Origin: Burkholderiales bacterium
GTDB taxonomy: Bacteria > Pseudomonadota > Gammaproteobacteria > Burkholderiales > Burkholderiaceae_E
DNA: 64,000 nucleotides
Direction of reading: 5' to 3'
Assembly (NCBI GenBank): GCA_026399835.1
Contig: JAPLQE010000066.1
Location: 173,691 to 237,690 of the forward strand
How positions within the stretch are numbered: position 1 is the stretch's first letter; each line of letters opens with the position of its first letter. A program made the position numbers and the translations under genes. Positions 16,863-28,866 of this stretch are shown here, one piece after another. Below the pieces are notes generated by a model, which saw nothing but the letters and a program-made list of their open reading frames with translations, was not told the origin of the DNA and searched no databases.

Positions 16863-18266
16863 ATGGACACGACCGCCCCCCCCTGCGCCCTCCTCGTCGA
16901 ACGTGCCGACGTCGTCGTCACCATGGACGCCGCCCGCCGCGAACTGCGCGACGCCGCCGTGCTCGCCGTCGACGGCCGCATCGAGGCCGTCGGGCCCCGC
17001 GCCGAGGTCGAGGCCGCGCTCGCCGCGGCCCGTGCCTCGGGGCGGGTCGGCGCGCGCCTGCGGCGCATCGACGCCTCGGGCTGTGTGGTGACGCCCGGTC
17101 TGGTGAACACCCATCACCACATGTACCAGTCGCTGACCCGCGCGGTGCCCGCCGCGCAGGACGCTGACCTCTTCGGCTGGCTGCGCACGCTCTACCCGAT
17201 CTGGGCCCGCTACACCCCCGAGATGTTCGCGACCGCGGCCGAGGTCGCGATGGCCGAGCTGCTGGTCTCGGGCTGCACCACCTCCAGCGACCACCAGTAC
17301 ATCTTCCCGAACGGCGCGCGCCTCGACGACACGATCGAGGTCGCCCGCCGCATCGGCCTGCGCTTCCACGCCTGCCGCGGCGCGATGAGCGTCGGCGAGA
17401 GCGCTGGCGGCCTGCCGCCCGACTCGGTCGTCGAGGACGAGGACGCGATCCTCGAGGACAGCGAGCGCGTCGTGCGCCGCTGGCACGATGCCTCGCACGG
17501 TGCGATGATCCGCGTCGCGCTCGCGCCCTGCTCGCCGTTCTCGGTGAGCCCGCGGCTGATGCGCGAGGCCGCGACCCTGGCGCGCCGCCTCGGCGTGCGG
17601 CTGCACACCCACCTCGCCGAGAACGACGACGACGTCGCCTACAGCCGCGAGACATTCGGCATGACGCCGGCCGAGTACGCCGAGTCGGTCGGCTGGCTGG
17701 GCGACGACGTCTGGCACGCGCACTGCGTGAAGCTCGATGCCGCCGGCATCGCGCGCTTCGGCGCGACCCGGACCGGCATCGCGCACTGCCCGTGCTCGAA
17801 CATGCGGCTGGCCTCGGGCATCGCGCCGACGCCGGCCTGGCGCCGTGCGGGCCTGCGGGTCGGCCTCGGCGTCGACGGCTCGGCCTCCAACGACGGCGCT
17901 CACCTGCTGGGCGAGGCGCGCCAGGCGATGCTGCTGGCGCGCGTGGGGCACGGCCCCGCGGCCCTGCGGGCGCGCGACGCGCTGGAGATGGCGACGCTGG
18001 GCGGCGCGGCGGTCCTGGGCCGCGACGACATCGGCGCGCTCGCGCCCGGCATGGCGGCCGACCTGGCGGTGTTCGACACCGGCGGCCTGGAGCATGCCGG
18101 CGTGCACGACGCGGTCGCCGGGCTGCTGTTCGCCTCGCCGGTGCGGGCGCGCTTCACCGTGGTCGGCGGGCGGGTCGTCGTCGACGAGGGCCGGCTCGCG
18201 ACGGTCGACGTGCGCGACCTGACGCGCCGTCAGCGCGCGGCGGTCGCGGTGCTGTCGGCAGTCTGA
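16863..18266 (+). CDS. 8-Oxoguanine deaminase-like amidohydrolase (ATZ/TRZ family)
   Basis: This 467-residue metal-dependent hydrolase has the amidohydrolase metal motif TPGLVNTHHHMYQSLTRAVP. It then shows LFGWLRTLYPIWARYTPEMF, the His motif RLHTHLAENDDD, HAHCVKLD, and HCPCSNMRLASGIAP followed by GLGVDGSASNDG, which supplies the metal Asp. The combination with QSLTRAVPAAQ is typical of characterised 8-oxoguanine deaminases, which turn 8-oxoguanine directly into urate. That would feed the PuuD step encoded nearby. Isocytosine or triazine hydrolase activity remains an alternative. It converges on the second transthyretin-like gene, with only 7 bp between stops. Confidence 0.82.
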   Translation: MDTTAPPCALLVERADVVVTMDAARRELRDAAVLAVDGRIEAVGPRAEVEAALAAARASGRVGARLRRIDASGCVVTPGLVNTHHHMYQSLTRAVPAAQDADLFGWLRTLYPIWARYTPEMFATAAEVAMAELLVSGCTTSSDHQYIFPNGARLDDTIEVARRIGLRFHACRGAMSVGESAGGLPPDSVVEDEDAILEDSERVVRRWHDASHGAMIRVALAPCSPFSVSPRLMREAATLARRLGVRLHTHLAENDDDVAYSRETFGMTPAEYAESVGWLGDDVWHAHCVKLDAAGIARFGATRTGIAHCPCSNMRLASGIAPTPAWRRAGLRVGLGVDGSASNDGAHLLGEARQAMLLARVGHGPAALRARDALEMATLGGAAVLGRDDIGALAPGMAADLAVFDTGGLEHAGVHDAVAGLLFASPVRARFTVVGGRVVVDEGRLATVDVRDLTRRQRAAVAVLSAV

Positions 18267-18273
18267 AGCGGGC

Positions 18274-18633
18274 TCAGATCCCGCGCCACACCGACACGCC
18301 CCAGGGCGTCAGCTTGAACGGCAGGTGCAGGTGCGCCGCCGGATCGACGAGCTCGAAGCGGTAGACGATCCGCTCCTGGAAGGCCGGCGTCCCGACATCA
18401 AGACCCTCGGCCCGGAACCACGGTCCGGCCGCCAGCTCGATCTCGTAGGTGCCGGCGTCGATGCCGTCGCCGCGGCCCGTCGCGACGTCCTGCACCAGTC
18501 CGCCATCGCCGACCCGTCCGCCGCCGACGCGGCGGCGCGTGCCGTCGGCGCCGGTGCGGAAGACCTCGACCGCCATGCCGCGCGCGGGGGCGCCCCGGCT
18601 GACGTCGACCACGTGAATCGAGATGCCCGGCAT
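18274..18633 (-). CDS. Transthyretin-like protein, divergent hydroxyisourate hydrolase paralogue
   Basis: This 119-residue protein has the transthyretin-like fold pattern: MPGISIHVVDVSRGAPARGMAVEVFR, GTYEIELAAGPWF, and HLHLPFKLTPWGVSVWRGI at the C-terminus. The two active-site His are kept (ISIHVVD and HLHLP). The Arg of the usual DGR turn is Gly (GDGGLVQ), and the C-terminal YRGS signature is replaced by WRGI. It may act on another ring intermediate or be a weak or non-catalytic relative. It lies between the 8-oxoguanine deaminase-like gene and the allantoinase gene, on the opposite strand to both. Confidence 0.78.
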   Translation of the reverse strand: MPGISIHVVDVSRGAPARGMAVEVFRTGADGTRRRVGGGRVGDGGLVQDVATGRGDGIDAGTYEIELAAGPWFRAEGLDVGTPAFQERIVYRFELVDPAAHLHLPFKLTPWGVSVWRGI

Positions 18634-18772
18634 CGCTTCGTCCTCCTGGTCGCCAGTGTAGCGGCGCGCCCCGGGCCGTGCGCTACACTCGATCGAAGCC
18701 CCGCGGCAGCGTCCCGCGGACCTCCCGACTCACCGATTCCGCGATGAATCCCGATCCGAGCCGCCGCGCGAG

Positions 18773-19696
18773 ATGACCGACTACCCCCGTGACCTCGTCG
18801 GCTACGGCCGCACCCCGCCCCATGCCCGCTGGCCCGGCGACGCGCGCGTCGCCGTCCAGTTCGTCCTCAACTACGAGGAGGGCGGCGAGAACAGCGTGCT
18901 CCACGGCGATGCCGGCTCGGAGCAGTTCCTGTCCGAGATCGTCGGCGCCGCCGCCTACCCCGACCGGCACCTGTCGATGGAGTCGATCTACGAGTACGGC
19001 TCGCGCGCCGGCGTCTGGCGGATCCTGCGCGAGTTCGAGCGGCGCGGCCTGCCGCTGACGGTCTTCGGCGTGTCGATGGCGCTCGAGCGCCATCCCGAGC
19101 TGACGCGCGCCTTCGTCGAGCTCGGTCACGAGATCGCCTGCCACGGCTGGCGCTGGATCCACTACCAGTCGATGGACGAGGCGACCGAGCGCGAGCACCT
19201 GCGCCGCGGCATGGAGATCATCGAGCGCCTGACCGGCCAGCGCGCGCTGGGCTGGTACACCGGCCGGGACAGCCCGAACACCCGGCGCCTGGTCGCCGAC
19301 CACGGCGGCTTCCTCTACGACTCGGACTACTACGGCGACGACCTGCCGTTCTGGACGCGCGTCGCGAAGACCGACGGTACCGAGGTCGACCACCTCGTCG
19401 TGCCGTACACGCTCGACTCGAACGACATGCGCTTCGCCACGCCGCAGGGCTTCAACACCGGCGAGCAGTTCCTGCGCTACCTGACCGACACCTTCGACGT
19501 GCTGTACGAGGAGGGCGCCGAGGCGCCGAAAATGATGTCGGTCGGCATGCACTGCCGGCTGCTCGGGCGTCCCGGACGCTTCCGGGCGCTGCAGCGCTTC
19601 CTGGACCACGTCCAGCGGCACGACCGCGTCTGGGTGTGCCGCCGCGTCGACATCGCGCGGCACTGGATCGCGAACCACCCGCCCGCGGCGCGCTGA
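18773..19696 (+). CDS. puuE: Allantoinase PuuE, polysaccharide-deacetylase fold
   Basis: This 307-residue protein begins PRDLVGYGRTPPHARWPGDARVAVQFVLNYEEGGENSVLHGDAGSE in outline, the diagnostic start of PuuE. PuuE is a cofactor-independent allantoinase with a NodB-like fold that opens the allantoin ring to allantoate. GHEIACHGWRWIHYQ carries the equivalent of the deacetylase metal motif, and SVGMHCRLLGRPGRF is near the C-terminus. It forms the step after PuuD and UraH. The genes for allantoate use are not in the window. Confidence 0.94.
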   Translation: MTDYPRDLVGYGRTPPHARWPGDARVAVQFVLNYEEGGENSVLHGDAGSEQFLSEIVGAAAYPDRHLSMESIYEYGSRAGVWRILREFERRGLPLTVFGVSMALERHPELTRAFVELGHEIACHGWRWIHYQSMDEATEREHLRRGMEIIERLTGQRALGWYTGRDSPNTRRLVADHGGFLYDSDYYGDDLPFWTRVAKTDGTEVDHLVVPYTLDSNDMRFATPQGFNTGEQFLRYLTDTFDVLYEEGAEAPKMMSVGMHCRLLGRPGRFRALQRFLDHVQRHDRVWVCRRVDIARHWIANHPPAAR

Positions 19697-19721
19697 CGCG
19701 GCGCGCCTCGGACGAGGCCGC

Positions 19722-20036
19722 TCAGAGCGGGAAGAACGGCGTGCCGCGCAGGATCTTGTTCTCCATCTTCTGGAAGAACGGCGCGGCCTTCGCCAGGTAG
19801 GCCTGCCAGCGCGGGTCGGCCGCGAGCTTCGCCCGGCGCTGCTCGCGGTCCATCAGGTCGGTGTACTGCCAGATGTGCACGACCTGGTTGAGCTCGCCGA
19901 TGTCCATCGACGAGAACCAGCCGTAGGGCTTGCCGAGGTGCTCGGTCTGCACCGGATAGCCCTCGGCGCCGTAGAGCTTGAGGAACTCGGCGATCTTGCC
20001 GGGGTGCAGCGTGTAGGTGCGGTGGTCGAGGATCAT
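19722..20036 (-). CDS. NIPSNAP family protein
   Basis: This 104-residue protein begins MILDHRTYTLHPGKIAEFLKLYGAEGY, the typical start of NIPSNAP proteins (dimeric alpha/beta-barrel ferredoxin-like fold), with IWQYTDLMDREQRRAKL in the middle. Biochemical roles of bacterial members are not established. Its ATG overlaps the stop of the amidase gene as ATGA at 20033-20036, so the two are translationally coupled. Confidence 0.88.
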   Translation of the reverse strand: MILDHRTYTLHPGKIAEFLKLYGAEGYPVQTEHLGKPYGWFSSMDIGELNQVVHIWQYTDLMDREQRRAKLAADPRWQAYLAKAAPFFQKMENKILRGTPFFPL

Positions 20037-21490
20037 GCGGGATCTCCGGTGAGGGTGACGGGGGGCGGGCGCCGCTGCACCCACTGCGTGGCGAGCTCGT
20101 AGGCGCGGGCGATCCGCAGCAGCGCGAGCTCGCCGTCGGGCCGGCCGACCAGCTGCAGGCCCATCGGCAGACCGCGGGCATCGAAGCCCGCCGGCACGCT
20201 GATCGCGGGCAGGCCGGCCAGGGTCGGGCCGGCGACGACCTCCATCCAGCGGTGGTAGCTGTCCATGCGCCGGCCGGCGATCTCGGCGGGCCAGTGCGTG
20301 CCGGCGTCGAACGGGAAGACCTGCGTGACCGGCAGCGCGAGCACGTCGAAGCGCTCGAGCAGGCCGCGCACGTGATGGAACCATGCGGTGCGCGAGACCG
20401 AGGCCCGATGCACGTCGACGGCGCCCACGCCCGCGCCCTGCTCGACCTCCCACTGCGCCTCGGGCTTGAGCAGTCCCCATTTCGCCGGATCGGCGCGCAG
20501 CGCCTCGAAGCGGCCCGCGAAGCTCATCGCGCGCAATGTCATGAATGCGCGCCAGATCCGCTCCGGATCGAAGCCGAGTGCGAGCGGCTCGACGGTGCAG
20601 CCGACGCCGGCCAGGTCGCGCAGGGCCGATTCGCACAGCGCGAGCACGCCCGGTTCGGTCGCCAGGTGCCCGCCGAAGTCCCCCAGCCAGCCGACGCGCG
20701 TGCCGGTGACGTCGGACTCGAGCGGCTCGCCGAAGACCGCCGGGTCGGCGCCCAGGGCGAGCGGCGCGCGCGCATCGGGGCCGGACAGCGTGCGCAGCAG
20801 CGCGGCCAGGTCCGCCACGGTGCGCGCCATCGGTCCTTCGGTGCCGAGTTGCGCGAAGAAGGCGTCCTCGGCCGGCCACATCGGCACGCGTCCGCGCGAG
20901 GGCCGCAGCCCGAACACGTTGCCCCAGGCCGCGGGGTTGCGCAGCGAGCCGCCCATGTCGCTGCCGTCGGCCACCGGCAGCAGCCGCAGCGCGAGCGCCA
21001 CCGCCGCGCCGCCGCTCGAGCCGCCGCAGGTGCGCGACGGGTCGTAGGCGTTGCGGGTGACGCCGAACACCGGGTTGTAGCTCTGCGAGCCCAGGCCCCA
21101 CTCGGGCACGTTGGTCTTGCCGATCACGATGCCGCCGGCACGCCGGATCCGTTCGACCACCAGCCCGTCGGCCTCGGGCACGAAGCCGCGGAACAGCGGC
21201 GAGCCGAAGGTGGTCCGAACGCCGCGGGTCGGCGCGAGGTCCTTGATGGCCTGCGGGAAGCCGTGCATCCAGCCGCGCGACTCGCCGCGCGCGAGCTCGG
21301 CGTCGCAGTGCTGCGCCTCGTCGAGCAGCTCGGCCTCGTCGCGCAGCGACACGATCGCGTTGAAGCGCGGATTGAGCCGGCCGATCCGGGCCAGGCTCGC
21401 GGCCATCAGGTCGCGGCACGAGGCCTCGCGACGGTGCAGCACGCGGGACAGCTCGAGCGCATCGAGCCGGCAGAGCGACTCGTCGGCCAT
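20033..21490 (-). CDS. Amidase, AS (amidase signature) family
   Basis: This 485-residue hydrolase has the Ser-cisSer-Lys triad: Lys83 in FPQAIKDLAPTRGV, the Ser pair in TCGGSSGG near 158-159 and the nucleophile Ser182 in GSDMGGSLRNPA. The C-terminal GLPAISVPAGFDARGLPMGLQLVGRP is also standard. It hydrolyses a carboxylic amide whose identity cannot be read from the sequence. It is coupled to the NIPSNAP gene and points toward the convergent puuE. A role in the missing ureide steps is possible but unproven, since known allantoate amidohydrolases belong to a different family. Confidence 0.92.
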   Translation of the reverse strand: MADESLCRLDALELSRVLHRREASCRDLMAASLARIGRLNPRFNAIVSLRDEAELLDEAQHCDAELARGESRGWMHGFPQAIKDLAPTRGVRTTFGSPLFRGFVPEADGLVVERIRRAGGIVIGKTNVPEWGLGSQSYNPVFGVTRNAYDPSRTCGGSSGGAAVALALRLLPVADGSDMGGSLRNPAAWGNVFGLRPSRGRVPMWPAEDAFFAQLGTEGPMARTVADLAALLRTLSGPDARAPLALGADPAVFGEPLESDVTGTRVGWLGDFGGHLATEPGVLALCESALRDLAGVGCTVEPLALGFDPERIWRAFMTLRAMSFAGRFEALRADPAKWGLLKPEAQWEVEQGAGVGAVDVHRASVSRTAWFHHVRGLLERFDVLALPVTQVFPFDAGTHWPAEIAGRRMDSYHRWMEVVAGPTLAGLPAISVPAGFDARGLPMGLQLVGRPDGELALLRIARAYELATQWVQRRPPPVTLTGDPA

Positions 21491-21591
21491 CGCGACGACT
21501 CCGGGCGGGATCAGGGGGGAGGGCAACGCTAACACAGCGTCGCGCCCGCGCCGGCGCGCGGTTTCGCGGATCGGATCCGCGGGAGCGGGCC

Positions 21592-23772
21592 TCAGGCCTC
21601 GGGGCTCGGGCCGGCCGGGACGGCGGCAGGACGCAGCGCCTCGTCCCGTGGCGCGGCCGGCAGCAGCGACGCCTCGAAGTCGGGCAGGGGCACCGGGCGG
21701 CCGAAGTACCAGCCCTGGTAGGCGCCGCAGCCGTGCCGGTCGAGGAAGGCCAGCTGCTCGGCCGTCTCGACGCCTTCCGCGATCACCGTCAGTCCGAGGT
21801 TGCGGGCCATGCCGATGATCGTCTGCACGATCACCGCGTCGCTCGGGTCGGTGGCGATGTCGCGGATGAACGATCGGTCGATCTTGAGCTCCTCGAGCGG
21901 CAGCCGCTTGAGGTACGACAGCGACGAGTAGCCGGTGCCGAAGTCGTCGAGCGAGAAGCCGACCCCCATCGCCTGCAGCGACTGCATCTTGGCGATGCAG
22001 TCGTTGATGTTGTCGAGCAGCAGGCTCTCGGTCAGCTCGAGGCGCAGTCGCGCCGGATCGGCGCCCGAATCCGACAGCGCGCGCTCGACGCGCTGGACGA
22101 AGTCGGGCTGGCGGAACTGGCGCGCGCTGACGTTCACCGACAGCCGCAGCGCGCGGGTCTGCGGCTTGCGCGCCCAGCCGGCGAGCTGCATGCAGGCGGT
22201 CTCGAGCACCCACTGGCCGATCGGCACGATCAGGCCGGTCTCCTCGGCCATCGGGATGAAGTCCATCGGCGGGATCGGACCGCGCACCGGATGCTGCCAG
22301 CGCAGCAGCACCTCGGCGCCGACGATGCGGCCGCTGGCCTCGACCTGCGCCTGGTAGGCGAGCCGCAGCTGACCCTCGGACAGCGCGCGGCGCAGGTCGG
22401 TCTCGAGCGCCGCGCGCGTCTGCAGGGCGACCTGCATGGCCGGATCGTAGAAGCGCACGGTGCCGCGGCCGGCGGCCTTGGCGCGGTACATCGCCGAGTC
22501 GGCGTGCATCAGCACGTCCTCGTCGCTGATCCCGGCGCCGCCGAACATCGCGACCCCGATCGAGGCCGAACTGTGGAAGCGCATGTCGGTGATCTCGAAC
22601 GGCGTGGCGAGCGTGCTCATGAGGCGCTGCGCGGTCTCGTCGGCCTGGGCCGCGGCCTGCCGCGCATCGCCGTCGAGCCGCTCGAGCACCACCACGAACT
22701 CGTCGCCGCCGAGCCGGGCGACGGTGTCCTCGGTCCGCACGCTGGCGCGGATGCGCGCCGCCGCCTGCAGCAGCACCTCGTCGCCGGCCGGGTGACCTCG
22801 GGTGTCGTTGACGCGCTTGAAGTCGTCGAGGTCGATGCACAGCACGGCGCCGTGCCGTCCGCCGCGCACCCCCGCGGCCACCGACTGGCGCAGGCGGTCG
22901 GTCAGCAGCCGCCGGTTCGGCAGCCGGGTCAGGGTGTCGTAGTAGGCGAGGCGCTGGATCTCGGCCTCGGCACGCCGTCGGGCCGTCACGTCGAGCGCCA
23001 TGACCATGCGCGCCGGGCGCCCGTTCCAGGTGAGGGGCTGCGAGCTCAGCTCGACCTCGATGAGGCTGCCGTCGCGCAGCCGGTGGTGCGCGGTCGCGGG
23101 GCGCACGCCACCGTCCTGCGACGGCGCATCGCCCGGATCGCTGCCGTCCGGGCCGGGATGGCGCAGGTCGACCAGCGTCATCGACAGGAACTCCTCGCGT
23201 GACCAGCCGTACCGTGCGACCGCCGCGTCGTTGACCGTGATGAAGTGCAGGGTCAGGCGGTCGTGCACCCACATCGGGATGGGGTTCGCATCGAACAGCT
23301 TGCGGTGGCGCAGCTCGCTGTCGGCGAGTGCGGCCTGGGCGAGCCGGCGCTCGGTGACGTCGGCGAGCCAGCCCTGCCAGAGCTGCGCGCCGTCGGCCTG
23401 CAGCGTGCAGTGGGCATGGATCGCCAGCCACACGGCGCGGTCCGGTGCCGGGCAGACGCGGAACTCGTCGTGCAGCGGGGTGCGCTCGCGCGCGGCGCAG
23501 GTCATCGCCGCGCGCAGCCGGTCGAGGTCCTCGGGATGGATCATCGACAGCAGGCGCGCGGGGTCGGCCGTCGCCTCGTCGGCCTGGATCGGCAGCACCG
23601 CGCGGATGCCTTCGCCGATGAAGCCGAACCGGAACTCGCCCCGTTCGGAATGCCGCAGCTCGATCAGGAAGGCCGGGAGCTCGCGAGCGACGTCGAGCAG
23701 CCGCTCGTCCGGCCCGGGTGTGCGGGGCGGCGGCGATTCGAGGTGCGGCTCGGACTCGATGAGGCGGGACAT
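21592..23772 (-). CDS. PAS-GGDEF-EAL cyclic-di-GMP signalling protein
   Basis: This 726-residue protein has two N-terminal PAS-type sensor regions (about 30-140 and 150-285). A GGDEF domain follows, with LAYYDTLTRLPNRRLL at its start and the intact motif ARLGGDEFVVV. The EAL domain has the motif as EVLLRWQHP, then SVNVSARQFRQPDF, LELTESLLL, LDDFGTGYSSLSYLKRLPLEELKIDRSFI and AEGVET. Both synthesis and breakdown of c-di-GMP look possible. No transmembrane segment is apparent, so it is probably cytosolic. It is divergent from xdhA, with 243 bp between starts. Confidence 0.93.
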   Translation of the reverse strand: MSRLIESEPHLESPPPRTPGPDERLLDVARELPAFLIELRHSERGEFRFGFIGEGIRAVLPIQADEATADPARLLSMIHPEDLDRLRAAMTCAARERTPLHDEFRVCPAPDRAVWLAIHAHCTLQADGAQLWQGWLADVTERRLAQAALADSELRHRKLFDANPIPMWVHDRLTLHFITVNDAAVARYGWSREEFLSMTLVDLRHPGPDGSDPGDAPSQDGGVRPATAHHRLRDGSLIEVELSSQPLTWNGRPARMVMALDVTARRRAEAEIQRLAYYDTLTRLPNRRLLTDRLRQSVAAGVRGGRHGAVLCIDLDDFKRVNDTRGHPAGDEVLLQAAARIRASVRTEDTVARLGGDEFVVVLERLDGDARQAAAQADETAQRLMSTLATPFEITDMRFHSSASIGVAMFGGAGISDEDVLMHADSAMYRAKAAGRGTVRFYDPAMQVALQTRAALETDLRRALSEGQLRLAYQAQVEASGRIVGAEVLLRWQHPVRGPIPPMDFIPMAEETGLIVPIGQWVLETACMQLAGWARKPQTRALRLSVNVSARQFRQPDFVQRVERALSDSGADPARLRLELTESLLLDNINDCIAKMQSLQAMGVGFSLDDFGTGYSSLSYLKRLPLEELKIDRSFIRDIATDPSDAVIVQTIIGMARNLGLTVIAEGVETAEQLAFLDRHGCGAYQGWYFGRPVPLPDFEASLLPAAPRDEALRPAAVPAGPSPEA

Positions 23773-24015
23773 CGGGCGGCCCGGTGCGCAGTGCGCGGCT
23801 GGGTCTGGACGGGTTGCACCGAGCTTAGGCGCGCGTGCCGCCGCCCGGTGCAGCGAGAAGCGGCGGCTATCCCGGCAGTTGGCGCATTCGCTGCGGATGC
23901 CCCGCCGAGGGGCGCCGTGGCCGTCCGGTACGAGCCTTGCTAGAGTGAGCGCGTGCGGCCGAATGCCGCCTGTCCCGACCCCTCTGCCGCCGACCCACCC
24001 GAGCCGCGTCACCCG

Positions 24016-25508
24016 ATGATCCCTTCCCAGCGCTCGATCCGGTTCGTCCTCGACGGCACCCCGGTCGCCGTCGACGATGCGCCCCCCTCGACCATGCTGC
24101 TCGACTGGCTGCGCATTCGCGCGCAGGCCACCGGCACCAAGGAAGGCTGCGCCGAGGGCGACTGCGGCGCCTGCACCGTCGTGCTGGCGCGCCGCGATGC
24201 GGACGGCGCGCTGCGCACCGAGCCGTGCAACGCCTGCATCCGGCCGCTGGCCAGCGTCGACGGCCTGGGCGTGCTGACGGTCGAGGGCCTGGGCGGCACC
24301 CATCCCGTGCAGCAGGCGATGGTCGCCTGCCACGGCTCGCAGTGCGGGTTCTGCACGCCCGGCTTCGTCACCGCGATGGCCGCGCGGCTCGCCACGGGGC
24401 CGGTGTCCGATCACACGCAGGCCTGCGAGGCGCTGGCCGGCAACCTCTGCCGATGCACCGGCTACCGGCCGATCGTCGCCGCGCTGCGCGAGGCGTCGGA
24501 CACGCTGCACCCGGGGGGCGCGGCCGGCGAGGCCGCCGGGCTGCCGGCCTGGGTGAAGGCGCTGCCCGCGCCCGAGGCGGCGCCGCTCGCCTTCGCGGCG
24601 GGCGGGGTCGAATGGGTGTCGCCGCAGACCCCCGAGGCGGTGGATGCCCTGCTCGCCGAGACCCCCGACGCCTGGCTGCTGGCCGGCGGCACCGACATCG
24701 GCCTGTGGGTGACCAAGCAGTTGCGCGAGCCGCGTCGCTGGATCCGGCTGGGCGCGGTCGGAGCGCTGCAGGTGCGCGAGGCGACGGCGACAGGCTTCGA
24801 GATCGGCGCGGCCGTCTCGCTCGCCGACGCCTTCGCGCTGCTGCGCGCCGACCATCCCGAGCTCGATCGCTACTGGGCGCGCTTCGCGTCCCCGGCCATC
24901 CGCGCGTCCGGCACCCTGGTCGGCAATATCGCCAACGGCTCGCCGATCGGCGACGCCGCGCCGGTGCTGATCGCGCTCGGCGCGCGCGTCGTGCTGCGGC
25001 GCGCCGGTGACGACGGCCCGCTGATGCGCGAGCTGCCGCTCGAGGCGCTGTACCGCGACTACCGCGTCCAGGACCGCGCGCCCGGCGAATGGATCGAGCG
25101 GGTGCGGATCCCGCGCCGCCGGCCCGGCCAGCGCGTGATCGCCGCCAAGCTGTCCAAGCGCTTCGAGCAGGACATCTCGGCGGTCAGCCTGGCCCTGTCG
25201 TGCGAGCTCGCCCAGGGCACGCTCACCGGGGTGCGGATCGCGCTCGGCGGCATGGCCGGCGTCGTGCGGCGCGCGCCGGCGGCCGAAGCGGTGCTCGAGG
25301 GCGCCGCCCCGGAGCTCGAGACCTTCGCCCGCGCCGGCGCCGCGCTCGCTGCCGACTTCTCGCCGCTCGACGACATGCGCGCGAGTCGCGCGTATCGGCT
25401 GGCCGCGGCCGCGGGCCTCCTCGAGCGGGCCTGGCACGCCTGGAATGGCGACGGGCCGGCCGGCGTCGACGATCCCGCGCTCGACGCGCTCGTCAGGGGG
25501 AGCCTGCC

Positions 25509-25512
<4 letters not shown>
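24016..25512 (+). CDS. xdhA: Xanthine dehydrogenase small subunit (2Fe-2S and FAD domains)
   Basis: This 498-residue subunit has the plant-type ferredoxin motif EGCAEGDCGACTVVLARR and the second cluster motif GSQCGFCTPGFV...NLCRCTGYRPI in the first 160 residues. The FAD domain starts near 195, with WLLAGGTDIGLWVTKQ and ASGTLVGNIANGSPIGDAAPVLIALGA. It passes electrons from the molybdenum site to NAD. The start at 24016 gives MIPSQRSIRFVLDG; an upstream in-frame GTG is less likely. It overlaps xdhB as ATGA, and xdhC follows: one operon for hypoxanthine and xanthine oxidation to urate. Confidence 0.95.
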
Positions 25513-27821
<2,309 letters not shown>

Positions 27822-27846
27822 TCGGCCGCCTCCGCTGACCGCGCCC

Positions 27847-28866
27847 ATGTCCATCCCCGCGTCCCGCCTGCTCGAGATCGCCCGCGCCGATGCGCCGGCG
27901 ATCTGGGTCCGCGTCGAGACCGTGCGGGGCTCGGCGCCGCGCGAGCCGGGCGCCTCGATGCTGGTCCATGCCCGGCTCGAGGAAGGCACGATCGGCGGCG
28001 GCCACCTCGAGCTCGAGGCGATCGCGCAGGCGCGCCGCATGCTCGTCTCGGGCGAGCGCGTGGCGGGGGCCGACTTCGTGCTGGGCGCGGCGCTCGGGCA
28101 GTGCTGCGGGGGCGCGGTCGAGCTGTCCCTGCGCCGGATCGACGCGCGCGAGACCGCATGGATCGAGGCGCTGCGGCCCCTGGACCGCGAGGCCGGCACG
28201 GTGTGGCTCGACACCCGGCCCGGGGCGGAGGGCGCGCCGCACACGGTCGCCTCGCCCGGGCGGCCGGCGGACGCGCCACGAGACGCGGGGGGCGCGGTGC
28301 CGCATCGGATCTCGCGGGTCGATGGCGCGCCCTGGAACGTGTGGGTGTTCGGTGCGGGCCACGTCGGCGAGGCGGTGGTGCGCGTGCTCGCGACCTTGCC
28401 GCTGTGCGCCACCTGGGTCGATCCGCGCGAGAACCGCTTCCCCGCCGGGCTCCCCGCGAACGTCTCGGTGCTCGAGTCCGACTCGCCGGCCCACGAGGTC
28501 GCCGCGATCCCGTCCGGCGCCGACGTGCTGGTGATGACCCACAGCCACGGGCTGGACTTCGAGCTGTGCCTCGTGCTGCTGGCACGCGAGGACCTCGGCC
28601 TGGTCGGCCTGATCGGGTCCGAGACCAAGGCGGCGAGCTTCCGTGCCCGCCTGGCACGCCGCGGCGTCGGCACCGAGGCGCTCGCGCGCCTGCAGTGCCC
28701 GATCGGCGCCGTGCCGCGCGGCACCGGCGGGCGCCACCGGCTCGACCGCCATCCGGGCGCGATCGCGGTGGCGGTCGGCTTCGACCTCTGGGAGCGCCGG
28801 CGCGCGGCCGCGCCCGCGAGCGGACCGGCCGCCGAGGCCGTCCCGGTCGCCGGAGCCGGTCGATGA
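27847..28866 (+). CDS. xdhC: Xanthine dehydrogenase accessory protein XdhC
   Basis: This 339-residue protein binds and sulfurates the molybdenum cofactor before insertion into XdhB. The N-terminal domain has RVETVRGSAPREPGASMLV, GTIGGGHLELEAI and LGAALGQCCGGAVEL, whose Cys pair is typical of XdhC. The C-terminal Rossmann domain has VWVFGAGHVGEAVVRVLA, VMTHSHGLDFELC and GLIGSETKAASFRARL. The C-terminus is a short Ala/Pro tail. Its TGA overlaps the ATG of the following transporter ATPase, so purine oxidation and uptake genes are coupled. Confidence 0.95.
   Translation: MSIPASRLLEIARADAPAIWVRVETVRGSAPREPGASMLVHARLEEGTIGGGHLELEAIAQARRMLVSGERVAGADFVLGAALGQCCGGAVELSLRRIDARETAWIEALRPLDREAGTVWLDTRPGAEGAPHTVASPGRPADAPRDAGGAVPHRISRVDGAPWNVWVFGAGHVGEAVVRVLATLPLCATWVDPRENRFPAGLPANVSVLESDSPAHEVAAIPSGADVLVMTHSHGLDFELCLVLLAREDLGLVGLIGSETKAASFRARLARRGVGTEALARLQCPIGAVPRGTGGRHRLDRHPGAIAVAVGFDLWERRRAAAPASGPAAEAVPVAGAGR

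Noticed and set aside
20033..23431. A single long minus-strand frame that would fuse the amidase to about 650 upstream residues
   Set aside because: The upstream part overlaps the PAS-GGDEF-EAL gene in another frame and is compositionally spurious. The amidase has its own start at 21490.
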